Shown: positions 1 through 5,691 of the stretch, piece after piece
Layout of the letters: the number at the start of each line of letters is the position of its first letter
Position numbering within the stretch: position 1 is the stretch's first letter
From: Clostridiales bacterium
GTDB taxonomy: Bacteria; Bacillota; Clostridia; Lachnospirales; Lachnospiraceae
DNA: 9,502 bases
Reading direction: 5' to 3'
Assembly (NCBI GenBank): GCA_019420425.1
Contig: JAHZHG010000081.1
Span: 1-9,502, forward strand
The notes under the pieces: generated by a model
Database searches by the model: none
The model's input: only the letters and a program-made list of their open reading frames with translations
Told to the model about the DNA's origin: nothing
Program-made: the position numbers and the translations under genes

Positions 1-54
1 TCCTCCATAGCGGCGTCCTGAAATCCAATGTGTGTAAAATTCTACACCTTCCAT
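1..54 (-). CDS. Partial CDS, N-terminus of an unidentified protein
   Basis: An open frame runs from an ATG at 54 off the left edge of the window. It reads MEGVEFYTHWISGRRYGG with no stop. A GGGAG motif lies 8 bases before this ATG, which favours it over the in-frame ATG at 69, whose ribosome site is poorer. The gene begins about 30 bases after the stop of the YdcF-like gene on the same strand, so the two are probably co-transcribed. Eighteen residues are not enough to assign a family, and I do not recognise it. Confidence 0.5.
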   Translation of the reverse strand, partial: MEGVEFYTHWISGRRYGG

Positions 55-86
55 GCATAATGCTCCCATACCCGCGCACCTGCTCC

Positions 87-818
87 TCATATCGCCATCT
101 TCACCAAAGCCGCTGCCTCACGTACAACGTAATGCACCTGCAAAATCGGATCCGATGCCCCTGCAATGCCCACAGCCTGTGTATACCCCAGCCGTTTTGC
201 CAGTTTCTCTGCGCGGTAAACATGAAAATTATTCGTAACAATCCCCACCGGCGCATCCTGTATCCATTTCTGGCTGAATTTCAGGTTTTCCTCTGTGGAG
301 GTGGACTGATCCTCCAGAATCAGCCGTTTGGCCGGTATCCCTGCCTCCTCCAGCCAGCCCCGCATACACTCCGCTTCGCTGATCTCTTCTCCGCTGCCCT
401 TCCCTCCGGAGAGGATCAACGTGGTTTCCGGATTCTCCTGTGCATAGGAAAGGGCGGCCTCCAGCCTGAGTCTCAACGCACGTGACGGCCTCGTCCCCTT
501 TACCTGAGCGCCAAGGACGATCACATAAGGAAGTCCCTTTTCGCCCTTTTTTCCCATTCCGCTCACCACCAGGCCGCTGAGGATGAGCAGCGCTGCCATC
601 CCGGCGCCGAATACCGTCAGCAGAATCCTCCTGGCCAGGCTGGCCCAGGCGAGCTCCGGCTGTCTGTTGTGTATCCCGCAGATAAGGGAAATGATTCCCA
701 GACCCAGCGCAAAAACAATCCATATCCAGGCGAAATCCGCCGTTATCCCCGCATATACGGCAATCACAAGATAATATGCAAAGCACAACAGCGCTGCCGC
801 CGCAAATCCACCGGTCAT
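87..818 (-). CDS. YdcF/ElyC/SanA-like (DUF218) membrane protein
   Basis: A 243-residue protein with three predicted N-terminal membrane segments (about residues 5-24, 28-47 and 64-88) followed by a DUF218 domain. Domain landmarks are the first strand PYVIVLGAQVKG, the glycine-rich LILSGGKGSGEEISEA, the STSTEENLKFS segment and VGIVTNNFHVYRAEKLAKRLG. DUF218 proteins such as SanA, ElyC and YdcF are linked to envelope integrity and cell-wall precursor metabolism, but their chemistry is poorly defined, so no substrate is assigned. I chose the ATG at 818 because GGGGAAAGG lies about 10 bases upstream. The in-frame ATG at 857 has no ribosome site and falls at the edge of the repeat-rich leader. The gene follows the SEC-C gene on the same strand but is separated from it by about 330 bases of structured DNA, so its transcription may be attenuated or separate. 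Confidence 0.85.
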   Translation of the reverse strand: MTGGFAAAALLCFAYYLVIAVYAGITADFAWIWIVFALGLGIISLICGIHNRQPELAWASLARRILLTVFGAGMAALLILSGLVVSGMGKKGEKGLPYVIVLGAQVKGTRPSRALRLRLEAALSYAQENPETTLILSGGKGSGEEISEAECMRGWLEEAGIPAKRLILEDQSTSTEENLKFSQKWIQDAPVGIVTNNFHVYRAEKLAKRLGYTQAVGIAGASDPILQVHYVVREAAALVKMAI

Positions 819-862
819 TGTTCCACATCCTTTCCCCTGTACAGCCACTCTGCGCATCGTCT

Positions 863-879
863 GCCCGAAGGGCTTTTTT
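863..879 (+). terminator. Terminator-like hairpin, plus-strand polarity
   Basis: GCCC (863-866) and GGGC (870-873) form a four-pair stem around GAA, followed directly by six T (874-879). The polarity fits plus-strand transcription, yet no plus-strand gene ends here, so it may only be a component of the repeat element. Confidence 0.35.
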
Positions 880-899
880 CATCGGATGCACTTTTTTAT

Positions 900-920
900 G
901 AAAAAATGTGCTTCGCACAT
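900..920 (-). terminator. Terminator-like hairpin after the SEC-C gene
   Basis: On the minus strand ATGTGC-gaa-GCACAT (920 to 906) is followed at once by a run of T, the form of an intrinsic terminator. It would end transcripts coming from the SEC-C gene before the YdcF-like gene. Its 3' arm and T run are perfectly complementary to an upstream segment (960-946), so an alternative antiterminated fold is possible. Confidence 0.45.
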
Positions 921-1029
921 CCTCGCGACTTTTATCTGCCTCCCAGAAGCACATTTTTTCCGCGCCGGATGCATATTGCGTAGCAATAGAATACCTCTTG
1001 CATCTGTGCGCATCCTGCCGGAGGCCTTT

Positions 1030-1066
1030 ATATCACAGGAAACTGCTTCGCATTTTCCTGTGATAT
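1030..1066. repeat. Long perfect inverted repeat (13-bp arms)
   Basis: ATATCACAGGAAA (1030-1042) pairs with TTTCCTGTGATAT (1054-1066). The 11-base spacer itself contains TGC-ttc-GCA, so with one mismatch the stem extends to about 16 pairs closed by a three-base loop. There is no T tract after it on either strand, so it is not a classical terminator. Confidence 0.7.
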
Positions 1067-1145
1067 GAAATGAAGAAGGCCGCCGCGCGCATGTTCTGCG
1101 GCCGCAGCAGCCTCCCACTGTCTCAACTTGTCCCGCCTGCAAGGC

Positions 1146-1646
1146 TTATCGGCCGCAGCAGTATTTGTACTTCTTTCCGCTTCCGCAGGGGCATGGATCA
1201 TTTCTTCCGATCTTTTTCCCCTTGATCACGGTGTTCATCTTCTTTGCCTCCCGGTACAGTTCTTTTTTCTTTTCCGCATCGAAGATATCGTCCCACATCG
1301 GCAGCTCGTATAACCAGTCTGCTCTGGCATCCACCATATTTTTATAGAGCTTTTCCTTGTCATAAGCAAGGGTAACCTCTGTATCCTCCTCCATCGTCTC
1401 GATGGGGTTGGGAAGAATCAGACTGTCGTTAATTCCATCCAGAAATCCAACCATGGTGGAAACCGGAATCTCATACTTTTCTGCCAGTGCCTTAACGGTA
1501 CCTTTTACTACCTCGTCCGGATTAGAAAGGAGCTTTTCATAGATTCCTTTTTCAATCAAAAAATACTCGCTCCAGAACTTCTGCATCTGTTTCTTATCTG
1601 TTTCCTGAGAGTATGCTACATCTCTCCAATCCTGCAATAAGCTCAT
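1146..1646 (-). CDS. SEC-C zinc-motif protein
   Basis: A 166-residue, acidic, apparently soluble protein ending in a SEC-C motif, GRNDPCPCGSGKKYKYCC. The zinc ligands are C152, C154, C163 and C164 (CxC-x8-CC). SEC-C was named from the C-terminus of SecA and also occurs on many unrelated small proteins, where it binds zinc and often mediates contact with ribosomes or SecB-like partners. The N-terminal 145 residues are helical and charged with no catalytic motif I recognise. There is no signal peptide or membrane segment. The start at 1646 is supported by AAGGATGG about 8 bases upstream, and a sigma-A promoter lies at 1708-1736. The cellular role is unknown. Confidence 0.85.
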   Translation of the reverse strand: MSLLQDWRDVAYSQETDKKQMQKFWSEYFLIEKGIYEKLLSNPDEVVKGTVKALAEKYEIPVSTMVGFLDGINDSLILPNPIETMEEDTEVTLAYDKEKLYKNMVDARADWLYELPMWDDIFDAEKKKELYREAKKMNTVIKGKKIGRNDPCPCGSGKKYKYCCGR

Positions 1647-1707
1647 GTTACTACCATCCTTCGTCCATTAATCTTCTCATGACAGGCCATATGCCCTCAC
1701 TCAGGTT

Positions 1708-1736
1708 ATTATATAACACTTTCCTGTATTTTTCAA
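1708..1736 (-). promoter_or_regulatory. Sigma-A promoter for the SEC-C gene
   Basis: On the minus strand TTGAAA (1736-1731), a 17-base spacer and a perfect TATAAT (1713-1708) lie 62 bases before the SEC-C start codon. The predicted transcript start is near 1701. Confidence 0.75.
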
Positions 1737-1760
1737 AAAGAATTTTATTTTCTGTATAAA
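1732..1760 (+). promoter_or_regulatory. Possible divergent plus-strand promoter
   Basis: TTCAAA (1732-1737), a 17-base spacer and TATAAA (1755-1760) read outward on the plus strand, with the -35 box overlapping that of the SEC-C promoter. It would launch a transcript near 1766 into the gene-free stretch ending at the terminator at 1921-1964. The -35 matches the consensus in four of six positions only. Confidence 0.35.
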
Positions 1761-1765
1761 AAAAC

Positions 1766-1964
1766 AGGAGGCGGTCATACTATAGTTAATCTCATAAAGA
1801 AATCCGCACGGCAGGTGCGGATGAATTGTGGGATTCGCGTATACTCTTTTTCATTGGATCCCCCTCTGATGGAAATCCATTACCAAAGATAAAAAGTAAT
1901 ACTTATCCTCCCCTTTAATTATCCCCCGGCTGCGCAAAGGCGTGCGGCCGGGGGATTTTTGTTT
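1766..1964 (+). ncRNA. Candidate structured small RNA, about 200 nt
   Basis: This 200-base gene-free stretch has a possible plus-strand promoter at one end and a strong plus-strand intrinsic terminator at the other. Between them are a perfect 8-bp hairpin (ATCCGCAC 1802-1809 with GTGCGGAT 1815-1822), ATGG-aaat-CCAT near 1870, a GGGAT/ATCCC pairing, and GGAGG (1767-1771) able to pair with CCTCC (1907-1911) to close the whole region. The size and the closed-stem layout recall 6S-like RNAs, but I recognise no diagnostic sequence. The 1802-1822 hairpin is followed on the minus strand by a T-rich run, so it could instead serve the protease transcript. Confidence 0.3.
1921..1964 (+). terminator. 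Strong intrinsic terminator, plus-strand polarity
   Basis: ATCCCCCGGC (1921-1930) pairs with GCCGGGGGAT (1947-1956), with further inner pairs closing on an AAAGGC loop, then TTTTGTTT. The T tract follows the stem on the plus strand. On the minus strand, just after the protease stop codon, the stem is followed only by AATTAAAGG. It therefore fits a plus-strand transcript best, although the GC stem may also help to end the protease mRNA. Confidence 0.65.
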
Positions 1965-1967
1965 CGC

Positions 1968-2906
1968 TTATTTCCAAACAGAGGAATAGGCAGATTTAAT
2001 CATGGATACCTGTTTGGTTGTCACTTTATTTAAAGATGCCTGGATGAAGGCGTAGGTCTGGGGACGCGCCTTTTTCAGCGCGGCCGGACTCAGGCAGTAA
2101 TCCTTGAAGGATTCGGCAAAGTATTCGGAGCTGTTCTGAATCACGTAGGCTTTATTGCTTCCGGTATATTTGGACTTTTCTTTATTGTAGATGGTGACGA
2201 AGTTCTTGCTCACATCTACGTTTCCGGCAATGAATCCTAAAAAGTGCCCCAGCTCATGATAAATGGTATTGTCTTTGGCTCTCAGGGTAATGGAGCGGTC
2301 TCTTGCACTGAAGTATCCGGAATAGGATACGCCGGAATTGATCGCCACCTTAAATCCAAGCGTATTGTATGCATTCCGCACCCGCGCATCTGCCTTCGGC
2401 GCAATTGAGGAAACACTTACCGTTGCAACTGTGGACTTTGTGGTTACGGTTGTCTGTACCGTGGTCTTTACTGTGGTCGTTACCGTCTTGTTCTTGGAAT
2501 TCTTTACGTATGCTTCCGTACCGGAGGTAACCACGGTTGTCTTGGTCTTTGTCGTTGTCTTTGCGGTGCTGGCTGTCTTATTGGTAACCTTTGTGCTGGT
2601 CGCCAGCTTTTTGCTGTAGGTTGAGGTAGACGCCTTGCTCAGCTTTACGATTTTTTTGCTGGTCTTGGTTGAGGTCTTGGTCGTTGTCTTGGAATTACTT
2701 GCCAGAGGAACCTCATCATCCCTCAGCGACACCACGTCCTCCCCGTCTGATCCATCGATATAGCTGGTCAGCTCCGGCACCTCCATGCTGCTCTGCATCT
2801 GATAAGCATTAAAGCTGCTGACGCCCAGGACTGCCGCAAGCAGCAATGCGCATCCGGACTGCAGAACTCTTTTTGGCTCTGTTTTGAATAACTCTCTGAT
2901 CTTCAT
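1968..2906 (-). CDS. Secreted ATLF/PPEP-type zinc metalloprotease
   Basis: A 312-residue exported protein. Residues 15-34 form a signal or anchor helix. Residues 72-168 are a low-complexity Thr/Lys/Ser/Val linker. Residues 172-312 form an anthrax lethal factor-like domain. HELGH (H217, E218, H221) is the zinc-binding and catalytic motif, and in SSEYFAESF E261 is the expected third zinc ligand. Y254, seven residues before E261, matches the catalytic Tyr-to-Glu spacing of anthrax lethal factor (Y728/E735) and of C. difficile PPEP-1 (Y178/E185). PPEP enzymes cut Pro-Pro bonds in surface adhesins; that specificity here is inference. There is no LPXTG or repeat anchor, so the linker may span the cell wall or the protein may be released. 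GGAGG lies 10 bases before the start at 2906. The gene stands alone behind a c-di-GMP riboswitch and terminator. Confidence 0.85.
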   Translation of the reverse strand: MKIRELFKTEPKRVLQSGCALLLAAVLGVSSFNAYQMQSSMEVPELTSYIDGSDGEDVVSLRDDEVPLASNSKTTTKTSTKTSKKIVKLSKASTSTYSKKLATSTKVTNKTASTAKTTTKTKTTVVTSGTEAYVKNSKNKTVTTTVKTTVQTTVTTKSTVATVSVSSIAPKADARVRNAYNTLGFKVAINSGVSYSGYFSARDRSITLRAKDNTIYHELGHFLGFIAGNVDVSKNFVTIYNKEKSKYTGSNKAYVIQNSSEYFAESFKDYCLSPAALKKARPQTYAFIQASLNKVTTKQVSMIKSAYSSVWK

Positions 2907-2970
2907 TTCTGTTCATCCTCCATACATTTTAATTCATGATCATATCCCATTGCTTTGCATGAATCGTTGG

Positions 2971-3001
2971 CAAATAAAAAACCGCTTAATCAAATAAGCG
3001 G
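2971..3001 (-). terminator. Riboswitch-linked intrinsic terminator
   Basis: On the minus strand CCGCTTA (3001-2995), loop TTTGAT, TAAGCGG (2988-2982) and TTTTTTATTTG form a textbook intrinsic terminator in the 5' leader, between the c-di-GMP aptamer and the protease start codon. Its 5' flank, GTGGCAGCC on the minus strand (3008-3000), can pair with the aptamer's P1 3' strand GGTTGCCAC (3115-3107), which would weaken the terminator stem. Confidence 0.8.
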
Positions 3002-3104
3002 CTGCCACTCCTTACATAAACAGAAAATGTAACGCATCTTCTTTTTTCTCACAAACTAACCTCAAACAGTCAACATATCTAGCACATAGTCGTAGAAATC
3101 GAAA

Positions 3105-3191
3105 ATGTGGCAACCGGCTGTCATAGCATCTGTTTCCCCATGCCTTAGACCCTTGGCTTTGCGTCCTTACTTTTCAATAAGTTTGCCCATA
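3105..3191 (-). promoter_or_regulatory. Cyclic-di-GMP-I (GEMM-I) riboswitch aptamer
   Basis: On the minus strand the conserved GEMM-I elements occur in order: GGGCAAAC, a P2 hairpin capped by a GAAA tetraloop (CTTATT-GAAA-AGTAAG), the invariant ACGCAAAGCC (3164-3155), GGGTCTAAGGC, the P3 hairpin with GATGCTATGACAGCCGG, and the closing GGTTGCC. P1 is formed by ATG-GGCAA with TTGCC-a-CAT. The family binds the second messenger c-di-GMP and usually controls motility, adhesion or surface protein genes. It sits in the protease leader, about 20 bases after the predicted transcript start and about 200 bases before the start codon, followed by an intrinsic terminator. The layout predicts a transcriptional OFF switch: ligand stabilises P1 and frees the terminator. 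Confidence 0.93.
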
Positions 3192-3217
3192 AATTTGCAC
3201 TCTTCTCATGCAATTAC

Positions 3218-3246
3218 ATCTTATACCACATATATCCATTTGTCAA
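3218..3246 (-). promoter_or_regulatory. Promoter of the riboswitch-protease transcript
   Basis: On the minus strand a perfect TTGACA (3246-3241) precedes either TAAGAT (3223-3218, 17-base spacer) or TATAAG (3225-3220, 15-base spacer). The predicted transcript start near 3211 leaves a roughly 20-base lead before the aptamer. Confidence 0.65.
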
Positions 3247-3279
3247 TCCCATTTTTTCTTTTTCTGTCAGGCAAGCCAA

Positions 3280-3308
3280 TTGCATAATGCGGCGCATTTT
3301 GTTATAAT
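3280..3308 (+). promoter_or_regulatory. Promoter of the pilus-type operon
   Basis: TTGCAT (3280-3285), a 17-base spacer and a perfect TATAAT (3303-3308) point into the plus-strand operon. The predicted start near 3315 gives a leader of about 38 bases to the first gene, too short for a riboswitch. It is divergent from the protease promoter, with only about 33 bases between the two -35 boxes. Confidence 0.7.
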
Positions 3309-3352
3309 GAACAATCATGGAAAATCAACAGAAAGGGGCGGCAGCAGCTATA

Positions 3353-4267
3353 ATGAAGAAGAAAAACCGGCTTATTCCCCTCTTGTCCTGCCTGCTTGTT
3401 CCCCTTCTGCTCACCGGCTGCCAGGGAAAGGAAACGGCTCCCCGGGAACCGCGGGATAATCATGCCCATGTCCTTGTGCCGCAGGCAGACGGAAAGCAGA
3501 CAGAAGGGAATGACCTTGTGTCTGTCGATACCTCCAATAAATCTGAAGGCTACATCTGTATCCGGTATCTTGGCAGCGCCGCAAAGGCAAAAGCCATCCT
3601 TACCGGCGGTGACGGCATGGATTACCAGTACAACCTGTCCCCCGGGGACGACATGGCGGTACTGCCGCTGACTGCCGGAGACGGTTCCTATCTGCTTCAC
3701 ATTTACGAGCAGCTCTCCGGCGACCAGTATGCCTCCGTGTATACGACGGTCCTGGATGTCACCCTGCAGAATGAATTTGGGCCGTTTCTCTACCCTAACC
3801 AGTACGTCCGCTTTTCCGCCGAAACCCAGGCAGTCGCTCTGGCAGAATCGCTCTGCGCCGATGCCCGGACCGATCTGGATGTCGTCTCTGCGGTCTATCA
3901 TTATGTCACCGAGAACATTACCTACGACACGGAACAGGCGGAAACCGTCACCTCCGGCTATCTGCCCGATGTGGATGAAACGCTGGAGACGGGCACGGGG
4001 ATCTGCTTTGATTATGCCGCGCTGATGACCTGTATGCTCAGGTCACAGCGCATCCCGACCCGGCTGGAAATCGGCTATGCCGGCAGCGTCTACCACTCCT
4101 GGATCAGCACCTATCTGGAGGAAGCCGGCTGGGTGGATAACATCATTGAATTTGACGGAAAATCCTGGAAGCTGATGGATCCGACCTTTGCCGCAAATGC
4201 GGACGACACTTCCGCCGACACATACATCGGGGACGGCGAGGAGTATATCCTCAAGTTTTCCCGCTGA
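3353..4267 (+). CDS. Transglutaminase-like lipoprotein
   Basis: A 304-residue predicted lipoprotein. The N-terminus MKKKNRLIPLLSCLLVPLLL ends in the lipobox LTGC, with C23 as the lipidated cysteine. After a polar stretch and a beta-rich region comes a transglutaminase-like core with the catalytic triad C218 (TGICFDYAALM), H248 (YHSW) and D276 (KLMDPTF). This fold includes cysteine proteases, transglutaminases and peptide-crosslinking or deamidating enzymes; the triad looks intact but the substrate is unknown. The ATG at 3353 was chosen over the in-frame ATG at 3317 because it gives a proper signal peptide, and because 3317 would sit almost on the predicted transcript start. The ribosome site (AAAGGGG) is somewhat distant. 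It is the first gene of the pilus-type operon, 17 bases before the PilC gene, so a role at the cell surface in pilus assembly, anchoring or processing is plausible. Confidence 0.85.
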   Translation: MKKKNRLIPLLSCLLVPLLLTGCQGKETAPREPRDNHAHVLVPQADGKQTEGNDLVSVDTSNKSEGYICIRYLGSAAKAKAILTGGDGMDYQYNLSPGDDMAVLPLTAGDGSYLLHIYEQLSGDQYASVYTTVLDVTLQNEFGPFLYPNQYVRFSAETQAVALAESLCADARTDLDVVSAVYHYVTENITYDTEQAETVTSGYLPDVDETLETGTGICFDYAALMTCMLRSQRIPTRLEIGYAGSVYHSWISTYLEEAGWVDNIIEFDGKSWKLMDPTFAANADDTSADTYIGDGEEYILKFSR

Positions 4268-4284
4268 CCTTGAAAGGAGCGCCA

Positions 4285-5322
4285 ATGACCAGACAATCCA
4301 AACCCAGACCCCTAACCGCTGAGGAGCTTTCCGGCTTCTGCGACCAGATGGCAATGATTCTGCGGTCCGGGATTTCCTCCTCTGAGGGTATCCATATTCT
4401 AAAGGAGGACGCAGCCTCCAGAGAAACCGAAGAAATCCTGAACCAGATTCTCGTTCCCCTGGATCAGGGAGAAAGCTTCTATACCGCCCTTGCCGGCACC
4501 GGGATGTTTCCCCAATATATGCTGAATATGGTAAACATCGGCGAGCTGTCCGGGAAGCTGGACGAGGTAATGGGTTCTCTTTCCCTCTATTACGCGCGGG
4601 AAAGCAGCATTGCTCAGGCTGTACGGAGCGCAGTCGCCTATCCCTGCGCCATGATCGCCATGATGGTGGTCATCGTCCTTGTCCTGATCACCAAAATCAT
4701 GCCGATTTTTAACCAGGTCTATACCCAGCTGGGCAGCGAGATGACCGGAGTGGCCGGCGGGCTTCTCAGTCTCGGCACAGCTCTGGGAAGGTATGCTTCC
4801 CTATTTATCTGCCTGATTGCCGCTGTCCTGATCCTTGGCTTTATCCTCTGGAAAACCGGCAGGCTCTCCCTGCCCCTTCCCAAAAAGCTGCGCTCAGCCA
4901 TCTCCTCGGGCCGTTTCGCCAGCGGAATGGCGCTGACCCTGAGCAGCGGTCTGGATCCGGACGAAAGCCTGGAGATGATCAAGCGCCTGGTGGCCAGCGA
5001 GGAGCTGTCCGCCAAAATCAGCAGCTGTCAGGCGGCCATTGCCGATGGCAGCAGCTTTGGCGAGGCCATCGCGGCCTCCGGTATTTTCACCGGCCTTTAC
5101 GGCCATATGGTCTCCATCGGGTTTAAAACGGGGGCCACGGATGAGGTCATGCAAAAGGTAGCAGAAAAATACGAAGAAGAAGTGGATATCCGGATCAGCC
5201 GGGCCATTGCCGTGCTGGAGCCATCTCTGGTGGCTGTACTCTCTGTGATTGTGGGCGTTGTCCTTTTGTCCGTCATGCTTCCTCTTCTTGGCATCATGTC
5301 CGGTATGGGCATCGGCGGCTGA
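4285..5322 (+). CDS. pilC: PilC/GspF-type pilus assembly inner-membrane protein
   Basis: A 345-residue polytopic protein with two T2SSF domains (about residues 14-140 and 210-335). The duplicated signature is visible as NIGELSGKLDEVM (84-96) and SIGFKTGATDEVM (277-289). Membrane segments lie at about 116-137, 170-189 and 312-338. GspF/PilC proteins form the inner-membrane platform on which the hexameric ATPase acts to extrude or retract pilin filaments. The length is a little below the usual 370-400 residues because the N-terminal cytoplasmic leader is short. The ATG at 4285 has AAAGGAG five bases upstream; the in-frame TTG at 4270 would overlap that site and is rejected. It lies 8 bases before the next gene, in a tight operon. 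Confidence 0.92.
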   Translation: MTRQSKPRPLTAEELSGFCDQMAMILRSGISSSEGIHILKEDAASRETEEILNQILVPLDQGESFYTALAGTGMFPQYMLNMVNIGELSGKLDEVMGSLSLYYARESSIAQAVRSAVAYPCAMIAMMVVIVLVLITKIMPIFNQVYTQLGSEMTGVAGGLLSLGTALGRYASLFICLIAAVLILGFILWKTGRLSLPLPKKLRSAISSGRFASGMALTLSSGLDPDESLEMIKRLVASEELSAKISSCQAAIADGSSFGEAIAASGIFTGLYGHMVSIGFKTGATDEVMQKVAEKYEEEVDIRISRAIAVLEPSLVAVLSVIVGVVLLSVMLPLLGIMSGMGIGG

Positions 5323-5330
5323 GGCGGTGA

Positions 5331-5681
5331 ATGCGTATGAATCGATTTACACACACGGGCAGTTCCGGCGGTTTCGTCCGCTTTCCGCTGCTGCGGCGCC
5401 TTCTGCTTCCTCTGCTGGCGTTTACTGCCATGCTGCTTTTGCTCTATTTCGGTATCCGCTCTGTCTCTTCTGCGGCGGCCCATGAGGAGCAGAAAAGCCT
5501 GGAAAACGCCGTGCGTCGGAGCATTGTCCACTGCTACGCCACAGAGGGTCGGTATCCGGAAAGCCTGGATTATCTCATTTCGCACTATGGGATTGTCTAT
5601 GACGACGAGCAGTATTTTATTGACTATCAGCCAGTCGGGACGAACATTATGCCCGATGTAACCATCATTCCCCTCAACTAA
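5331..5681 (+). CDS. Small single-pass pseudopilin-like protein
   Basis: A 116-residue protein with a basic N-terminus (residues 1-23), a strongly hydrophobic helix (about 21-40) and a compact exterior domain. Behind the helix the sequence LENAVRRSIVHCYATEGRYP, continuing into SLDYL, resembles the helix-to-GRYP region of GspG-like pseudopilins. It lacks a canonical prepilin site: there is no G-F-T-L-x-E motif and no glutamate near the start of the hydrophobic helix, so processing by a prepilin peptidase is doubtful. The start at 5331 has GAGG about 6 bases upstream; the ATG at 5337 is less well spaced. It is probably a structural or minor component of the pilus-like machine encoded around it. 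I recognise no named family with certainty. Confidence 0.7.
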   Translation: MRMNRFTHTGSSGGFVRFPLLRRLLLPLLAFTAMLLLLYFGIRSVSSAAAHEEQKSLENAVRRSIVHCYATEGRYPESLDYLISHYGIVYDDEQYFIDYQPVGTNIMPDVTIIPLN

Positions 5682-5691
5682 GGAGCACGCT

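Larger units (their letters stand above)
861..1085. repeat. Composite inverted-repeat-rich intergenic element
   Basis: The stretch between the SEC-C and YdcF-like genes has no credible gene but is dense in dyad symmetry. It holds a 13-bp perfect inverted repeat (1030-1042 with 1054-1066), a 15-bp perfect inverted repeat (900-914 with 946-960), a tight hairpin at 906-920, an ATTGC-gta-GCAAT hairpin near 976-988, and GCCC-gaa-GGGC followed by six T at 863-879. The motif TGCGAAGCA (minus strand) occurs in two of the hairpins, and GGATGC/GCATCC recurs near both ends. GGCCTT (1023-1028) and AAGGCC (1076-1081) also enclose the largest hairpin. This organisation suggests a dispersed palindromic repeat of the REP or MITE-like kind, or a multi-hairpin leader. 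No transposase or clear target-site duplication was seen. Confidence 0.6.

Noticed and set aside
229..954. A 241-residue minus-strand reading frame overlapping the YdcF-like gene
   Set aside because: It is a frame-shifted shadow of the well-supported DUF218 gene, low in hydrophobic residues and without domain features.
900..1066. CRISPR array
   Set aside because: The repeats are inverted and unequal in length with no regular spacers, so this is palindromic structure rather than a CRISPR array.
879..1142. An 87-residue minus-strand reading frame in the SEC-C/YdcF gap
   Set aside because: It runs through the inverted-repeat block, is Cys/Arg-rich without any fold or ribosome site, and its sequence is explained by the palindromes.
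1766..1964. Firm assignment of the spacer as 6S RNA
   Set aside because: Only the size and possible closing pairing fit; no diagnostic 6S sequence is recognised, so it is kept as an unnamed candidate.
2338..2619. Plus-strand frame rich in Val and Thr opposite the protease
   Set aside because: It is the complement of the Thr/Lys-rich linker; the valine runs are an artefact of antisense ACN codons.
2907..3104. A second aptamer in tandem with the c-di-GMP riboswitch
   Set aside because: Only a TTACAT/ATGTAA hairpin (3012-3032) and the terminator are visible between the aptamer and the gene; no second set of conserved aptamer motifs is seen.
3317..3352. Upstream ATG for the transglutaminase-like lipoprotein
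   Set aside because: It lies about two bases from the predicted transcript start and would place extra residues before a perfect lipoprotein signal peptide.
3302..3901. A 199-residue minus-strand frame over the lipoprotein gene
   Set aside because: It lies antisense to a gene with signal peptide and catalytic triad, covers the operon promoter, and shows no recognisable domain.
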